From: Rhodocyclaceae bacterium
GTDB taxonomy: Bacteria; Pseudomonadota; Gammaproteobacteria; Burkholderiales; Rhodocyclaceae
Assembly: GCA_016718525.1 (NCBI GenBank)
Contig: JADKDD010000001.1
Location: forward strand, 1,612,001-1,676,000
Direction: 5' to 3'
DNA: 64,000 nt
Made by a program: the position numbers and the translations under genes. Below are positions 52,989 to 60,686 of the stretch, in pieces. The notes below the pieces were generated by a model. That model did not search any database, was not told the origin of the DNA, and saw only the letters and a program-made list of their open reading frames with translations. The stretch's first letter is position 1. Each line of letters starts with the position of its first letter.

Positions 52989-53539
52989 TGGATAGCCGAA
53001 GCCGTGCCATGCATAAGGCCGCAAAGATTGCGTTGATGGGCTTCGACGTCGATGGCGTGTTGACCGACGGGACGCTGTATTTCAGCTCGGCCGGTGATGA
53101 AATAAAGGCGTTCTCCAGTCTTGATGGTCACGGCATCAAGATGCTGATGGCGGCTGGAATCCATGTTGCCATCATCAGTGGCCGGTCATCGAGGGCACTG
53201 GAGTTACGCGCCGAGAACTTGGGAATTCGCCATTTGTTCATGGGAGCGGACGATAAGCCACGAGTCATGTCGGAACTCCTTGCATCCCTGAGCCTGGACT
53301 TTGCTCGCGCAGGATACATGGGTGATGACGTGGTCGACATCCCGATTCTCCGTGCTTGCGGTTTCGCGGCAACAGTGGCCGACGGGCATGAGGAAGTCAG
53401 ACGCGACGTGGATTTTGTCAGCCTTCGTGGTGGGGGCAAGGGCGGCGCGCGCGAAGTCTGTGATTTCATCCTTGACGCGCAAGGCAGGCTTGCGCCGATG
53501 ATGGCAGCCTATCGCCAACAAAGTAGCGCCAGATCATGA
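52988..53539 (+). CDS. kdsC: 3-deoxy-D-manno-octulosonate 8-phosphate phosphatase
   Basis: The product has 183 residues; it overlaps kdsD by one base and lptC by four. This HAD-type phosphatase has no cap domain: motif I is FDVDGVLTDG, motif II IISGRSS and motif IV YMGDDVVDIPIL. It removes phosphate from Kdo-8-P to give Kdo; tetramerisation supplies the active-site lid. The overlapping operon links Kdo synthesis to LPS transport. Confidence 0.95.
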   Translation: MDSRSRAMHKAAKIALMGFDVDGVLTDGTLYFSSAGDEIKAFSSLDGHGIKMLMAAGIHVAIISGRSSRALELRAENLGIRHLFMGADDKPRVMSELLASLSLDFARAGYMGDDVVDIPILRACGFAATVADGHEEVRRDVDFVSLRGGGKGGAREVCDFILDAQGRLAPMMAAYRQQSSARS

Positions 53540-54099
53540 CCCAGCGATCGTCAAATATTTGGACTTTGCTTCCATTGCTGCTGATTGCAGGACTTAGCTT
53601 TTGGCTGGTCAGCGCGGTTGCTCCGGAGGGCCGAAGCAGCGGTGCATTGCGGCACGATCCGGATTACTGGGTAGACCAGTTTTCAATACGGCGCTTTGAC
53701 GCTGACGGTCGTCTGCTGAGTGCCTTTTGGGGACAAAAGATGACGCACTACCCTGACGATGACTCAACCGTGGTCGCTGACCCCAAACTCGTCTTCTTTC
53801 GTGAACCGGCGGTCAAAATGACTGCCTCCACCGGATTGGTGGGTAAGGACGGTAAGGAAATAACCTTGACGGACACGGTATTGATCAGGCAGGAAGGAAA
53901 ATCAGGCGGACTGCCAATCGAGCTGCGCACCAACGCTGTGGTGTTGAACCCCGACACTGAGCAAGCGCGTGCGGACGGGCACGTGACCATTTCACAAGGT
54001 AAGAGCATCATCTCCGGTCGTGCTCTGACAATTGACAACAAGTCCGGGGTCAGCGTACTTGATGGGCCCGTCACCGCAACATTTCACAACACACCATAA
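53536..54099 (+). CDS. lptC: LPS export ABC transporter periplasmic protein LptC
   Basis: The product has 187 residues: one N-terminal membrane anchor (about 8-27, 'LLPLLLIAGLSFWLVSAVA') and a periplasmic beta-jellyroll (DYWVDQFSIRRFDADGRLL and so on). It passes LPS from LptB2FG to LptA. The low sequence similarity of the family is offset by its position between kdsC and lptA. Confidence 0.9.
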   Translation: MTQRSSNIWTLLPLLLIAGLSFWLVSAVAPEGRSSGALRHDPDYWVDQFSIRRFDADGRLLSAFWGQKMTHYPDDDSTVVADPKLVFFREPAVKMTASTGLVGKDGKEITLTDTVLIRQEGKSGGLPIELRTNAVVLNPDTEQARADGHVTISQGKSIISGRALTIDNKSGVSVLDGPVTATFHNTP

Positions 54100-54101
54100 C
54101 C

Positions 54102-54641
54102 ATGAAAATTACCTCCAGAATGCTTTTGCCAGTGCTACTCGCAGTGGCCGGTTCGACGACACACGCGGAACGTGCCGACCGAAACAAGCCGGTTGGCCTG
54201 GAGGCCGATCGCGTGTCAGTGGATGACAAACAAAAAATTCAAACCTTCGAAGGAAACGTGCGCCTGACGCAAGGGACAATGAGCATTTCGACCGGCAAAA
54301 TGGTCGTCCGGCAGGATGCGGACGGATTTCAAAGCGGTACCGCATATGGCGGCACATTGGCGAATGAAGGGCTTGCCCGTTTCAAACAAAAGCGCGAAGG
54401 GCGCAGCGATTTCATCGAGGGTGAAGCCGAGCGCATAGAGCACGACAACCGTACTGAAAAGACTGAGTTTCATGGTCGCGCACGCGTCAAAAGCGGCCTC
54501 GACGAGGTTCGTGGCGCTTATATTTCCTATGATGGCAAAACCGAGAACTACCTGGTCGATGGCGCTGGCGGGAAAGGACGCGTCACCGCCACGATATACC
54601 CGAGGGACAAGACTAAACCCGAAGCAACCACTAAACCTTGA
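54102..54641 (+). CDS. lptA: LPS transport periplasmic protein LptA
   Basis: The product has 179 residues. The signal peptide ends near THA-ERAD (residue about 22). The OstA-like domain shows LEADRVSVDDKQKIQTFEGNV (in part), the usual beta-strand bridge that shields LPS in the periplasm. It starts two bases after lptC. In most relatives lptB follows; here an enoyl-CoA hydratase gene comes 57 bases later. Confidence 0.93.
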   Translation: MKITSRMLLPVLLAVAGSTTHAERADRNKPVGLEADRVSVDDKQKIQTFEGNVRLTQGTMSISTGKMVVRQDADGFQSGTAYGGTLANEGLARFKQKREGRSDFIEGEAERIEHDNRTEKTEFHGRARVKSGLDEVRGAYISYDGKTENYLVDGAGGKGRVTATIYPRDKTKPEATTKP

Positions 54642-54698
54642 TCTGGGCGCTGCACTAACCGGTTTGGGTAGGCTGCACTATTTTTTGGAGAGTATGCA

Positions 54699-55475
54699 AT
54701 GAATTATGAAAACATCCTTGTCGCCACGCACGGCAAGGTCGGCGTAATCACACTAAATCGGCCGAAAGCGTTAAATGCACTGAGCGACGGCTTGTTCGAT
54801 GATGTTGGTCTGGCGCTGGATGGTTTTGAAGCCGATGAGTCCATCGGCTGCATCGTCATTACCGGTTCCGATAAAGCCTTTGCTGCCGGCGCCGATATCA
54901 GCGGGATGAAGGATTACGGGTATATGGATGCCTACAAGGCTAACTTCATTACAAAAAACTGGGATCGCGTTGCACGTTGTCGCAAGCCCTTGATCGCTGC
55001 CGTGGCTGGCTTTGCGCTCGGCGGTGGATGCGAATTGGCGATGATGTGCGACATGATCTTTGCTGCCGACAATGCGAAGTTCGGGCAACCTGAAGTAAAA
55101 CTCGGCATCCTGCCCGGCGCAGGGGGAACCCAGCGTTTGCCGCGCGCGATGGGCAAGAGCAAGGCAATGGACATGTGTCTCACCGCCCGCATGATTGATG
55201 CCGTAGAAGCCGAGCGTTGTGGTTTGGTTGCTCGCATCATGCCGGCCGAGACGCTGCTGGCTGATACGTTGGTCGTCGCCGCAGGCATCGCCGAGTATTC
55301 GCTGCCGGTGCTGATGATGATCAAGGAATCCGTCAACCGTGCCTATGAGTCGAGTTTGCAGGAAGGCCTGTTGTTCGAGCGCCGCAGTTTTCATGCCGCG
55401 TTCGCCACCAACGACCGGCGCGAAGGAATGACCGCGTTTATTGAAAAGCGCAAGCCGGGGTTTACCAATTCATAA
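54699..55475 (+). CDS. Enoyl-CoA hydratase
   Basis: The product has 258 residues. Its crotonase fold keeps both catalytic glutamates, in GGGCELAMMCD and FGQPEVKLGILPGAGGTQRL, and the oxyanion-hole text AFAAGADISGM. It hydrates 2-enoyl-CoA to 3-hydroxyacyl-CoA in fatty acid breakdown. The ribosome site TTGGAGAG is good. It may be read through from lptA or have its own promoter. Substrate chain length is unknown. Confidence 0.92.
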   Translation: MNYENILVATHGKVGVITLNRPKALNALSDGLFDDVGLALDGFEADESIGCIVITGSDKAFAAGADISGMKDYGYMDAYKANFITKNWDRVARCRKPLIAAVAGFALGGGCELAMMCDMIFAADNAKFGQPEVKLGILPGAGGTQRLPRAMGKSKAMDMCLTARMIDAVEAERCGLVARIMPAETLLADTLVVAAGIAEYSLPVLMMIKESVNRAYESSLQEGLLFERRSFHAAFATNDRREGMTAFIEKRKPGFTNS

Positions 55476-55503
55476 ACCGGAAGCGGATCTTCGTGTAAGC
55501 CGG

Positions 55504-55527
55504 AAAATGACCGTGCGGGGTCATTTT
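55504..55527 (+). terminator. Terminator after the enoyl-CoA hydratase gene
   Basis: The nine-base arms AAAATGACC and GGTCATTTT flank a six-base loop, 28 bases after the stop. The T-rich end of the stem serves as the U-tract. Confidence 0.75.
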
Positions 55528-55587
55528 CTATTTTATCCGCTTGTTTTATAAAGATTAATTATTTTATTGCAGCGCAGCATAAAATCC

Positions 55588-55615
55588 TTGACAGCGCTTC
55601 CCGAGACCCTATAAT
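55588..55615 (+). promoter_or_regulatory. Strong sigma-70 promoter of the phasin gene
   Basis: Perfect TTGACA (55588-55593) and perfect TATAAT (55610-55615), with a 16-base spacer and an AT-rich stretch upstream. This predicts high expression, with a leader of about 85 bases. Confidence 0.85.
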
Positions 55616-55709
55616 CCAATTCATGTTGCAACGCACCATTACTGGGATGTCATCCTCTGTAACGCTGGTGTAAGGCAAACCCATCATCATCTCTCATAGG
55701 AGCCACATC

Positions 55710-56294
55710 ATGAACAACTTCGTCAATCAAATTGCTGCCGCAAACAAAAATGCTGTTGAAAACATGTTGACTATGGCAAACACCATGTTTGCCAGCACCG
55801 AGCGTCTCGCCGCGCTGAACCTTAACGTGGCGCGCACCGCCATGGAAGACAGTGCTGCAACGACCAAGGCCCTGTTTCAAGTTAAAGACCCGCAAGCCAT
55901 GGTAAGTCTGACCTCTGAACTAGCCCAACCGGGAATCGAAAAGATGGTTGCTTACTCACGCAACGTCTACGAAATTCTTAACGAGACCAATCAGGAAATC
56001 GCCAAAGCGGTCGAAGCTCAAGTGAGTGAATTTAACAGCACCATCAGCACAGCGCTCGATCAAGTCGCCAAAACCGGCCCTGCGGGTTCGGACGTAGCGG
56101 TGAATGCGGTCAAATCGGCGATCGCCGCTGCAAACTCAGCCTACGGCAATATCACCAAAATGACCAAGCAAGCGGTCGAAATGACTGAAGCCAACGTGGC
56201 TAGCTCGGTCGCCACTGTGACTGCCGCCACCAGCAAGACAAGCGGCAAAACCGCTGCCAACGCCGCAACGATCAAAGGCAAAAAGGCCGCGTAA
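55710..56294 (+). CDS. Phasin family protein
   Basis: The product has 194 residues, with AGGAG upstream. Helical phasin_2 domain: 'NLNVARTAMEDSAATTKALFQVKDPQAMV' (in part) and 'YSRNVYEILNETNQEIAKAVEAQ'. It ends in an Ala/Lys/Thr-rich tail (TSGKTAANAATIKGKKAA). Phasins coat polyhydroxyalkanoate granules. No PHA synthase or regulator is in the window. It is monocistronic between a perfect promoter and a strong terminator. Confidence 0.9.
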   Translation: MNNFVNQIAAANKNAVENMLTMANTMFASTERLAALNLNVARTAMEDSAATTKALFQVKDPQAMVSLTSELAQPGIEKMVAYSRNVYEILNETNQEIAKAVEAQVSEFNSTISTALDQVAKTGPAGSDVAVNAVKSAIAAANSAYGNITKMTKQAVEMTEANVASSVATVTAATSKTSGKTAANAATIKGKKAA

Positions 56295-56335
56295 CAACGT
56301 ACCGTCTCCTCCTCCGGCCCCAAAGGGTCGGTTTG

Positions 56336-56365
56336 AACCCCGATGCAAGCATCGGGGTTTTTTTT
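56336..56365 (+). terminator. Rho-independent terminator after the phasin gene
   Basis: AACCCCGATG and CATCGGGGTT form a 10-bp stem followed by a run of T, 42 bases after the stop. Confidence 0.93.
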
Positions 56366-56428
56366 GTCTCGATTCACCAGTTGATTTGTGTGGAATGCTG
56401 ACCGGTTCCTCGGCCATACACCCGCAAC

Positions 56429-57595
56429 CTAAATGCTACGCAGGCGCTTGCCGGCCTCGACAAGGGTTGACGACGCTTTGGCAAAGCACAAACGAACCAG
56501 ACGCAAATTGCTGCCGTGTGGCGAAAAGACCGACACCGGGATTGCGGCCACACCAGGCTCAGTAGTCAGCCATTTGGCGAAGTCCACATCTGCCATGGTA
56601 CTTACGGCCGAATAATCGACCAGCTGAAAGTAGGTGCCGGCGCAGGGCAACAGGTGGAGGCGCGACGCAGCAAGTTCGGCACGTAGCTCGTCTCGCTTTG
56701 CCTGATAGAAACCAGCCAACTGGTCCGCAAATTCGGGAGCCTCGCGCATGAAGTCAGCAATTGCCAACTGCATCGGATGATTCACCGCAAAGACGACGAA
56801 CTGATGCGTCTTGCGTAGCTCGGCGGTCAAGGACGCCGGCGCCAGACAATAGGCAATTTTCCAACCGGTGATATGGAAAGTTTTACCGAAACTGGAGACC
56901 ACGAAACTTCGTTCGCGCAAGGCCGGATAATGCATCACGCTGACATGCGCGACGCCATCAAACACCATGTGCTCATAGACCTCATCACTGACCACCACGA
57001 TTTCGGTGCCGGCAAGCAAGGCCGCAAGCTCCGTCATGTCATCGGCTGACCAGACACTGCCGGTTGGATTATGCGGGCTATTGATAATCAGCATCCGCGT
57101 CCGCGGGCTAAGCAACCGGCGCAATTGGTCAAAGTCCGGCCGATAGTCCGGCGCGGCAAGATTGGCAACGACCGGAGTGCCGCCATTGAGCAGGATTGCC
57201 GGGATGTAGGAGTCATACACCGGAGCGAATACGATGACTTCGTCACCCGGCCGGACACAGGCCGCGATCGCGCAAAAGATCGCCTCAGTCGCACCAGCGG
57301 TGACCGTTATTTCGCGCTCAACATCGTAGCTCACCTGGTACAGGCGGGCGACTTTCTCGGTAATCGCCTCGCGCAAGCTCGGCGCGCCGTGCATCATCGC
57401 GTACTGATTGCTGCCCGCCGCCATGTGATGTGCAACGCGCTCCAACAAACGCGCCGGTGGGGCGAAATCCGGAAATCCTTGCGATAGATTTATTGCGCCA
57501 TGCTCAAGCGCAAGGCCTGACATGACGCTGAAGATCGTCGTCCCGACATGGGGAAGCCGGGACGGAACTTGCGGCGTAGACACCGTCCCGCTCAC
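56429..57595 (-). CDS. Methionine-type aminotransferase (YbdL-like)
   Basis: The product has 388 residues. The N-terminal segment INLSQGFPDF, then VTAGATEAIFCAI, SPHNPTGSVWS, VVVSDEVYEHMVFDG and the PLP lysine in SSFGKTFHITGWKIAYC place it with YbdL and kynurenine-aminotransferase-like enzymes. These transaminate methionine and other large amino acids and may serve methionine salvage. The preferred substrate is inferred from family. It is followed on the same strand by nothing obvious, and preceded by the FKBP gene (10 bases). Confidence 0.88.
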   Translation of the reverse strand: MSGTVSTPQVPSRLPHVGTTIFSVMSGLALEHGAINLSQGFPDFAPPARLLERVAHHMAAGSNQYAMMHGAPSLREAITEKVARLYQVSYDVEREITVTAGATEAIFCAIAACVRPGDEVIVFAPVYDSYIPAILLNGGTPVVANLAAPDYRPDFDQLRRLLSPRTRMLIINSPHNPTGSVWSADDMTELAALLAGTEIVVVSDEVYEHMVFDGVAHVSVMHYPALRERSFVVSSFGKTFHITGWKIAYCLAPASLTAELRKTHQFVVFAVNHPMQLAIADFMREAPEFADQLAGFYQAKRDELRAELAASRLHLLPCAGTYFQLVDYSAVSTMADVDFAKWLTTEPGVAAIPVSVFSPHGSNLRLVRLCFAKASSTLVEAGKRLRSI

Positions 57596-57605
57596 GCCGA
57601 CCAGC

Positions 57606-57953
57606 TTAGACCGAGAGTAACTCGACCTCGAACAGTAATGTGGCGTTCGGTGGAATCACGCCACCCGCACCGCGTGCACCGTAACCCAGTCCAGGCGGAA
57701 TCGTGAGTTTGCGCGTGCCACCGACTTTCATACCCTGCACGCCCTCGTCCCACCCGGCGATCACTTGCCGCTGACCTAGGCCGAAGTCAAACGGATCGTT
57801 GCGATCTTTGCTCGAGTCGAACTTGGTACCGTTCATCAACCATCCGGTGTAATGCACCGAAACATGCATGCCGGCTTTAGCTTCTGCGCCAGTACCGACG
57901 ACAACTTCTTCGATCATCAAACCGCTGGCCGTAGTGGTGGTGTTTTCGCTCAT
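57606..57953 (-). CDS. FKBP-type peptidyl-prolyl cis-trans isomerase
   Basis: The product is 115 residues with a single FKBP domain: VSVHYTGWLMNGTKFDSS, QVIAGWDEGVQGMKVGGTRKLTIPP (in pieces), LGYGARGAGGVIPPNATLLFEVELL. There is no signal peptide, so it is cytoplasmic. It accelerates proline isomerisation during folding. It is probably co-transcribed with the aminotransferase. The inverted-repeat element begins 23 bases upstream of its start, in its promoter region. Confidence 0.95.
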   Translation of the reverse strand: MSENTTTTASGLMIEEVVVGTGAEAKAGMHVSVHYTGWLMNGTKFDSSKDRNDPFDFGLGQRQVIAGWDEGVQGMKVGGTRKLTIPPGLGYGARGAGGVIPPNATLLFEVELLSV

Positions 57954-57975
57954 CCCAACTCCCGATAAAAAGTAC

Positions 57976-58224
57976 GCATTATCCTAGAAACCTCAGTTGG
58001 ACGCACCCAAGTGTGCGACTGGCGGGGCGACTGACAAGACGCGAGGAGGACGCAGGCTCCACCCCTGCTACGACGAGCAACAAAGTCAGGCGGCACGCCA
58101 GTCGTGCAATCGGGCGCGTAGCGTACTCACCCAAAAGGTGAGCGACTTTAATTGATCGGGAGTCAGTAAACCTTAGTGGTTCTGATGGAAAACAAGCGGT
58201 CAGCTGAGGTTTCTAGGATGATGC
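57976..58224. mobile_element. 249-bp MITE-like inverted-repeat element
   Basis: The terminal arms at 57976-58004 and 58196-58224 match at 25 of 29 positions in inverted orientation, including a perfect 16-base core ATCCTAGAAACCTCAG. Inside are further inverted pairs: CGACTGGCG (58016) with CGCCAGTCG (58096), AAAGTC (58082) with GACTTT (58144), and CTCACC with GGTGAG around 58127-58142. There is no open frame with coding features. It fits a non-autonomous transposable element or a structured repeat. The right arm extends into the 3' end of the neighbouring dehydrogenase gene. No target-site duplication is evident. Confidence 0.72.
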
Positions 58225-59112
58225 CCGCTCAGGCAATGAACTGCGCTCCAGCACGGTGAGTAAAGTCGACGTATCCGCCTTGGCATCGCCTTGCGCCATC
58301 AGGGCGTTAAGTTGTTGCCCGACGCTCGAAGCGATGGGTAACGGCGCACCCAGACGGACTGCCTCGCCCAGCAACAAACCGAAATCCTTGTGATGCAGGC
58401 GCGCTTCCACACCAGCGGCAAAATCGCGCCGAATCATGCGCTCGCCGAACACCTCCAGCACGCGCGACGCCGCTGATCCGCCGCTGACCGCCTGATGCAC
58501 TTTGGCAAAATCCAGATCGTTGGCACGTGCCAACAGCGCCGCTTCTGCCGCCGCTTCAATTGCCGCCACCATCACCATCTGGTTGCAGGCTTTCGCCACC
58601 TGCCCTGCCCCCGGCGCACCGACATACACCGCAGTCTTGCCAATGCAATCGAACACCGGCTTGATCCGCGCAGCGAGCTCTTCCGCCCGGCTCGCGCAAC
58701 CACCCCACATGATGGCCAAGCTTCCACTCCGCGCCGCGCTGCTGCCGCCCGATACCGGCGCGTCAATGAAATCAATCCCGCGTGCCGCATAAATCCCGGC
58801 AATCCGCCGCGCGGTTTCAGGTGCGATGGTGGAGAAGTCAATATGTAGCGTGCCTGTCTCCAAGCCCTCAATCAGCCCGTCCGCTCCCGTTGCCAATCCC
58901 TCGACGTCGGTGCTTGAAGTAACGTTGGTGCACACAAGCTCGACACTCCGCGCCAACGCAGCAGGCGAGACGCACAGGGTCGCACCCTGCTCGACCAGCG
59001 AGTTGGTGCTGGCGGGACGCCGTGCCCAGACATGCAACTCAAATCCGGCAGCCAGCAAACGCTCGGACATCGCCAGGCCCATGCTGCCCAGGCCAATAAA
59101 GCCAACGCGCAT
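58213..59112 (-). CDS. NAD(P)-dependent beta-hydroxyacid dehydrogenase (HIBADH family), copy A
   Basis: The product has 299 residues. Its Rossmann N-terminus is GFIGLGSMGLAMSERL, with the substrate-binding segment FIDAPVSGGSSAA and the catalytic Lys region GAGQVAKACNQMV. The family includes 3-hydroxyisobutyrate dehydrogenase and tartronate semialdehyde reductase. The substrate is unknown. The final codons (ASS and stop) lie in the arm of the inverted-repeat element, and residues 31-38 (RRPASTNS) come from a 23-bp repeat. It is directly downstream of a paralogue with a gap of four bases. Confidence 0.88.
   Translation of the reverse strand: MRVGFIGLGSMGLAMSERLLAAGFELHVWARRPASTNSLVEQGATLCVSPAALARSVELVCTNVTSSTDVEGLATGADGLIEGLETGTLHIDFSTIAPETARRIAGIYAARGIDFIDAPVSGGSSAARSGSLAIMWGGCASRAEELAARIKPVFDCIGKTAVYVGAPGAGQVAKACNQMVMVAAIEAAAEAALLARANDLDFAKVHQAVSGGSAASRVLEVFGERMIRRDFAAGVEARLHHKDFGLLLGEAVRLGAPLPIASSVGQQLNALMAQGDAKADTSTLLTVLERSSLPERASS
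59001..59023 (+). repeat. 23-bp dispersed repeat, copy 8 (inside dehydrogenase A)
   Basis: AGTTGGTGCTGG, CGGG, ACGCCGT. The gene is read from the other strand, giving RRPASTNS after the first Rossmann strand, at the turn where the cofactor ribose is normally contacted. Confidence 0.84.
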
Positions 59113-59116
59113 AACC

Positions 59117-59992
59117 TCAGCCCGGCGTGCTCATTTTTTCCAGGAGCTGCAAAGCGGCGATGGAATCGGATTCTCCCAAACCGCTGCCGACCATCGCGTT
59201 GAACATTTGCGCCGTAGCCGCCGCAGCAGGGACCGACAGGCCCAGACGGTGTGCTTCCTCCATCACAATGCGCAAATCCTTTTGATGCATCCAGGCCTTG
59301 AAGCCAGGCTTGAAATTTCTATCCAACATGCGCTGGCCGTGATTTTCCAAGATCCGCGAATAGGCAAAGCCACCCAAAAGCGCCTCGCGAACTTTGGCCG
59401 GATCGACCCCGCTCTTGGCCGCAAAGTTAAACGCCTCGGCCACCGCCATGATGCCAACGCCGGTCAGAATTTGATTGCAGGCTTTTGCCACCTGCCCTGC
59501 ACCACTGTCACCGATCAACGTTGCCGATTTGCCCATTTTCTGGAACAGCGGCAACGCCCGATCAAACGCCTCCTGCGTCCCACCGGCCATGATGGTCAAG
59601 GCTGCATTGATCGCGCCCGTCTCCCCTCCGGACACTGGTGCGTCGACAAACGCAATGCCGCGCTGGCCAAGTTCGACGCCAATCCGGATCGCCGCCGCCG
59701 GCGCAATCGTACTCATATCGACAACCACCAAGCCCGGCTTGCCGCCGCTTGAGATCCCGTCCGGACCCAGGCAAACCGCTTCGACATCCGGGGCGTCCGC
59801 CACCATCGTGATCACCACATCGGCCGCCGCTGCCACCATCGCCGGGGTCGAATGGACGACAGCGTTAACAGCGGCGAACGGCGCCAATGATTCCGCCCGT
59901 CGCGCCCACAGATGCAATCGATGTCCGGCCGCTTCCAAGTGCAGTGCCATCGGTCGCCCCATCAAGCCCAATCCAATAAATCCAACGTTCAT
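59117..59992 (-). CDS. NAD(P)-dependent beta-hydroxyacid dehydrogenase (HIBADH family), copy B
   Basis: The product has 291 residues. It shows GFIGLGLMGRPMALHL, VVDMSTIAPAAA, FVDAPVSGGETGAINAALTIMAGG (in pieces) and the catalytic Lys region GAGQVAKACNQIL. The MDAPVSGGExGA-type motif and length fit 2-hydroxy-3-oxopropionate (tartronate semialdehyde) reductase or a related succinic-semialdehyde reductase. No glyoxylate carboligase gene is near, so the pathway is open. It is adjacent to DUF4202 (stop and start touch) and to copy A. Confidence 0.88.
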   Translation of the reverse strand: MNVGFIGLGLMGRPMALHLEAAGHRLHLWARRAESLAPFAAVNAVVHSTPAMVAAAADVVITMVADAPDVEAVCLGPDGISSGGKPGLVVVDMSTIAPAAAIRIGVELGQRGIAFVDAPVSGGETGAINAALTIMAGGTQEAFDRALPLFQKMGKSATLIGDSGAGQVAKACNQILTGVGIMAVAEAFNFAAKSGVDPAKVREALLGGFAYSRILENHGQRMLDRNFKPGFKAWMHQKDLRIVMEEAHRLGLSVPAAAATAQMFNAMVGSGLGESDSIAALQLLEKMSTPG

Positions 59993-60592
59993 CTATTTCT
60001 CCTCCACAGCTTTAACAATCAAAGGAATCAGCGCAGCCGGCAAGGCCAATTTGCCACTCAAGGCGAAGGTCTGCGCCGCCACCGACATTTTCTTCCAGGT
60101 TTTGGCAATGATATCGATCCATTTCGCTTCATCGTAGTCTGCCTTGGTCTGCGAGAACGCCAACAAGTAATGTTCGATGAACACCAACGCACTGACGTCT
60201 TCAAGCAACTGCGTGTCAGCGTTTGCCTTGATCCCGCGTTTCGACACCGCCGACTTGACCCGCTCTATCATCACCTCGTCGTAGCCTGCCTGGTGCATCA
60301 GTCGCCCTGCCTCATCCGCATGGAACTTGTATAAACTCTTGCGCCACATCAGATACCCTTCGCGCGTCGCCGGATAGCTATCACGCGGCACCACCCAGCG
60401 CCGGATATGCTGCGCCCGCACGGCGAGTTGCGCCACCTCGTCGGCATCCGGGGAGAACCGCTGCAACATTGCACTCATCCGTTGCGAATACAGCAATTCC
60501 TTGGGTTGCCCCTCATCCATATTTGGGTCAGCCGAGTTCGCCTGGTCTATCAGCGCAATTACCTGCTGACAACGTGTTTTGTCTTCGGTCAT
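59993..60592 (-). CDS. DUF4202 family protein
   Basis: The product has 199 residues. The text 'LYSQRMSAMLQRF', 'AVRAQHIRRWVVPRDSYP' and 'GYLMWRKSLYKFHAD' is characteristic of DUF4202, a helical family with conserved His residues that could bind metal (HD-like), of unknown function. It is the first gene of a three-gene run with the two dehydrogenases. Confidence 0.82.
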   Translation of the reverse strand: MTEDKTRCQQVIALIDQANSADPNMDEGQPKELLYSQRMSAMLQRFSPDADEVAQLAVRAQHIRRWVVPRDSYPATREGYLMWRKSLYKFHADEAGRLMHQAGYDEVMIERVKSAVSKRGIKANADTQLLEDVSALVFIEHYLLAFSQTKADYDEAKWIDIIAKTWKKMSVAAQTFALSGKLALPAALIPLIVKAVEEK

Positions 60593-60686
60593 TGCAGCAG
60601 GCAGGGCAAACGGTCAAAGCATAATGCCGCGATCAACACACCCCCGGTAAAGGGGCTGCCAAATTCGAAAGGCAAGTGCGAAATTT

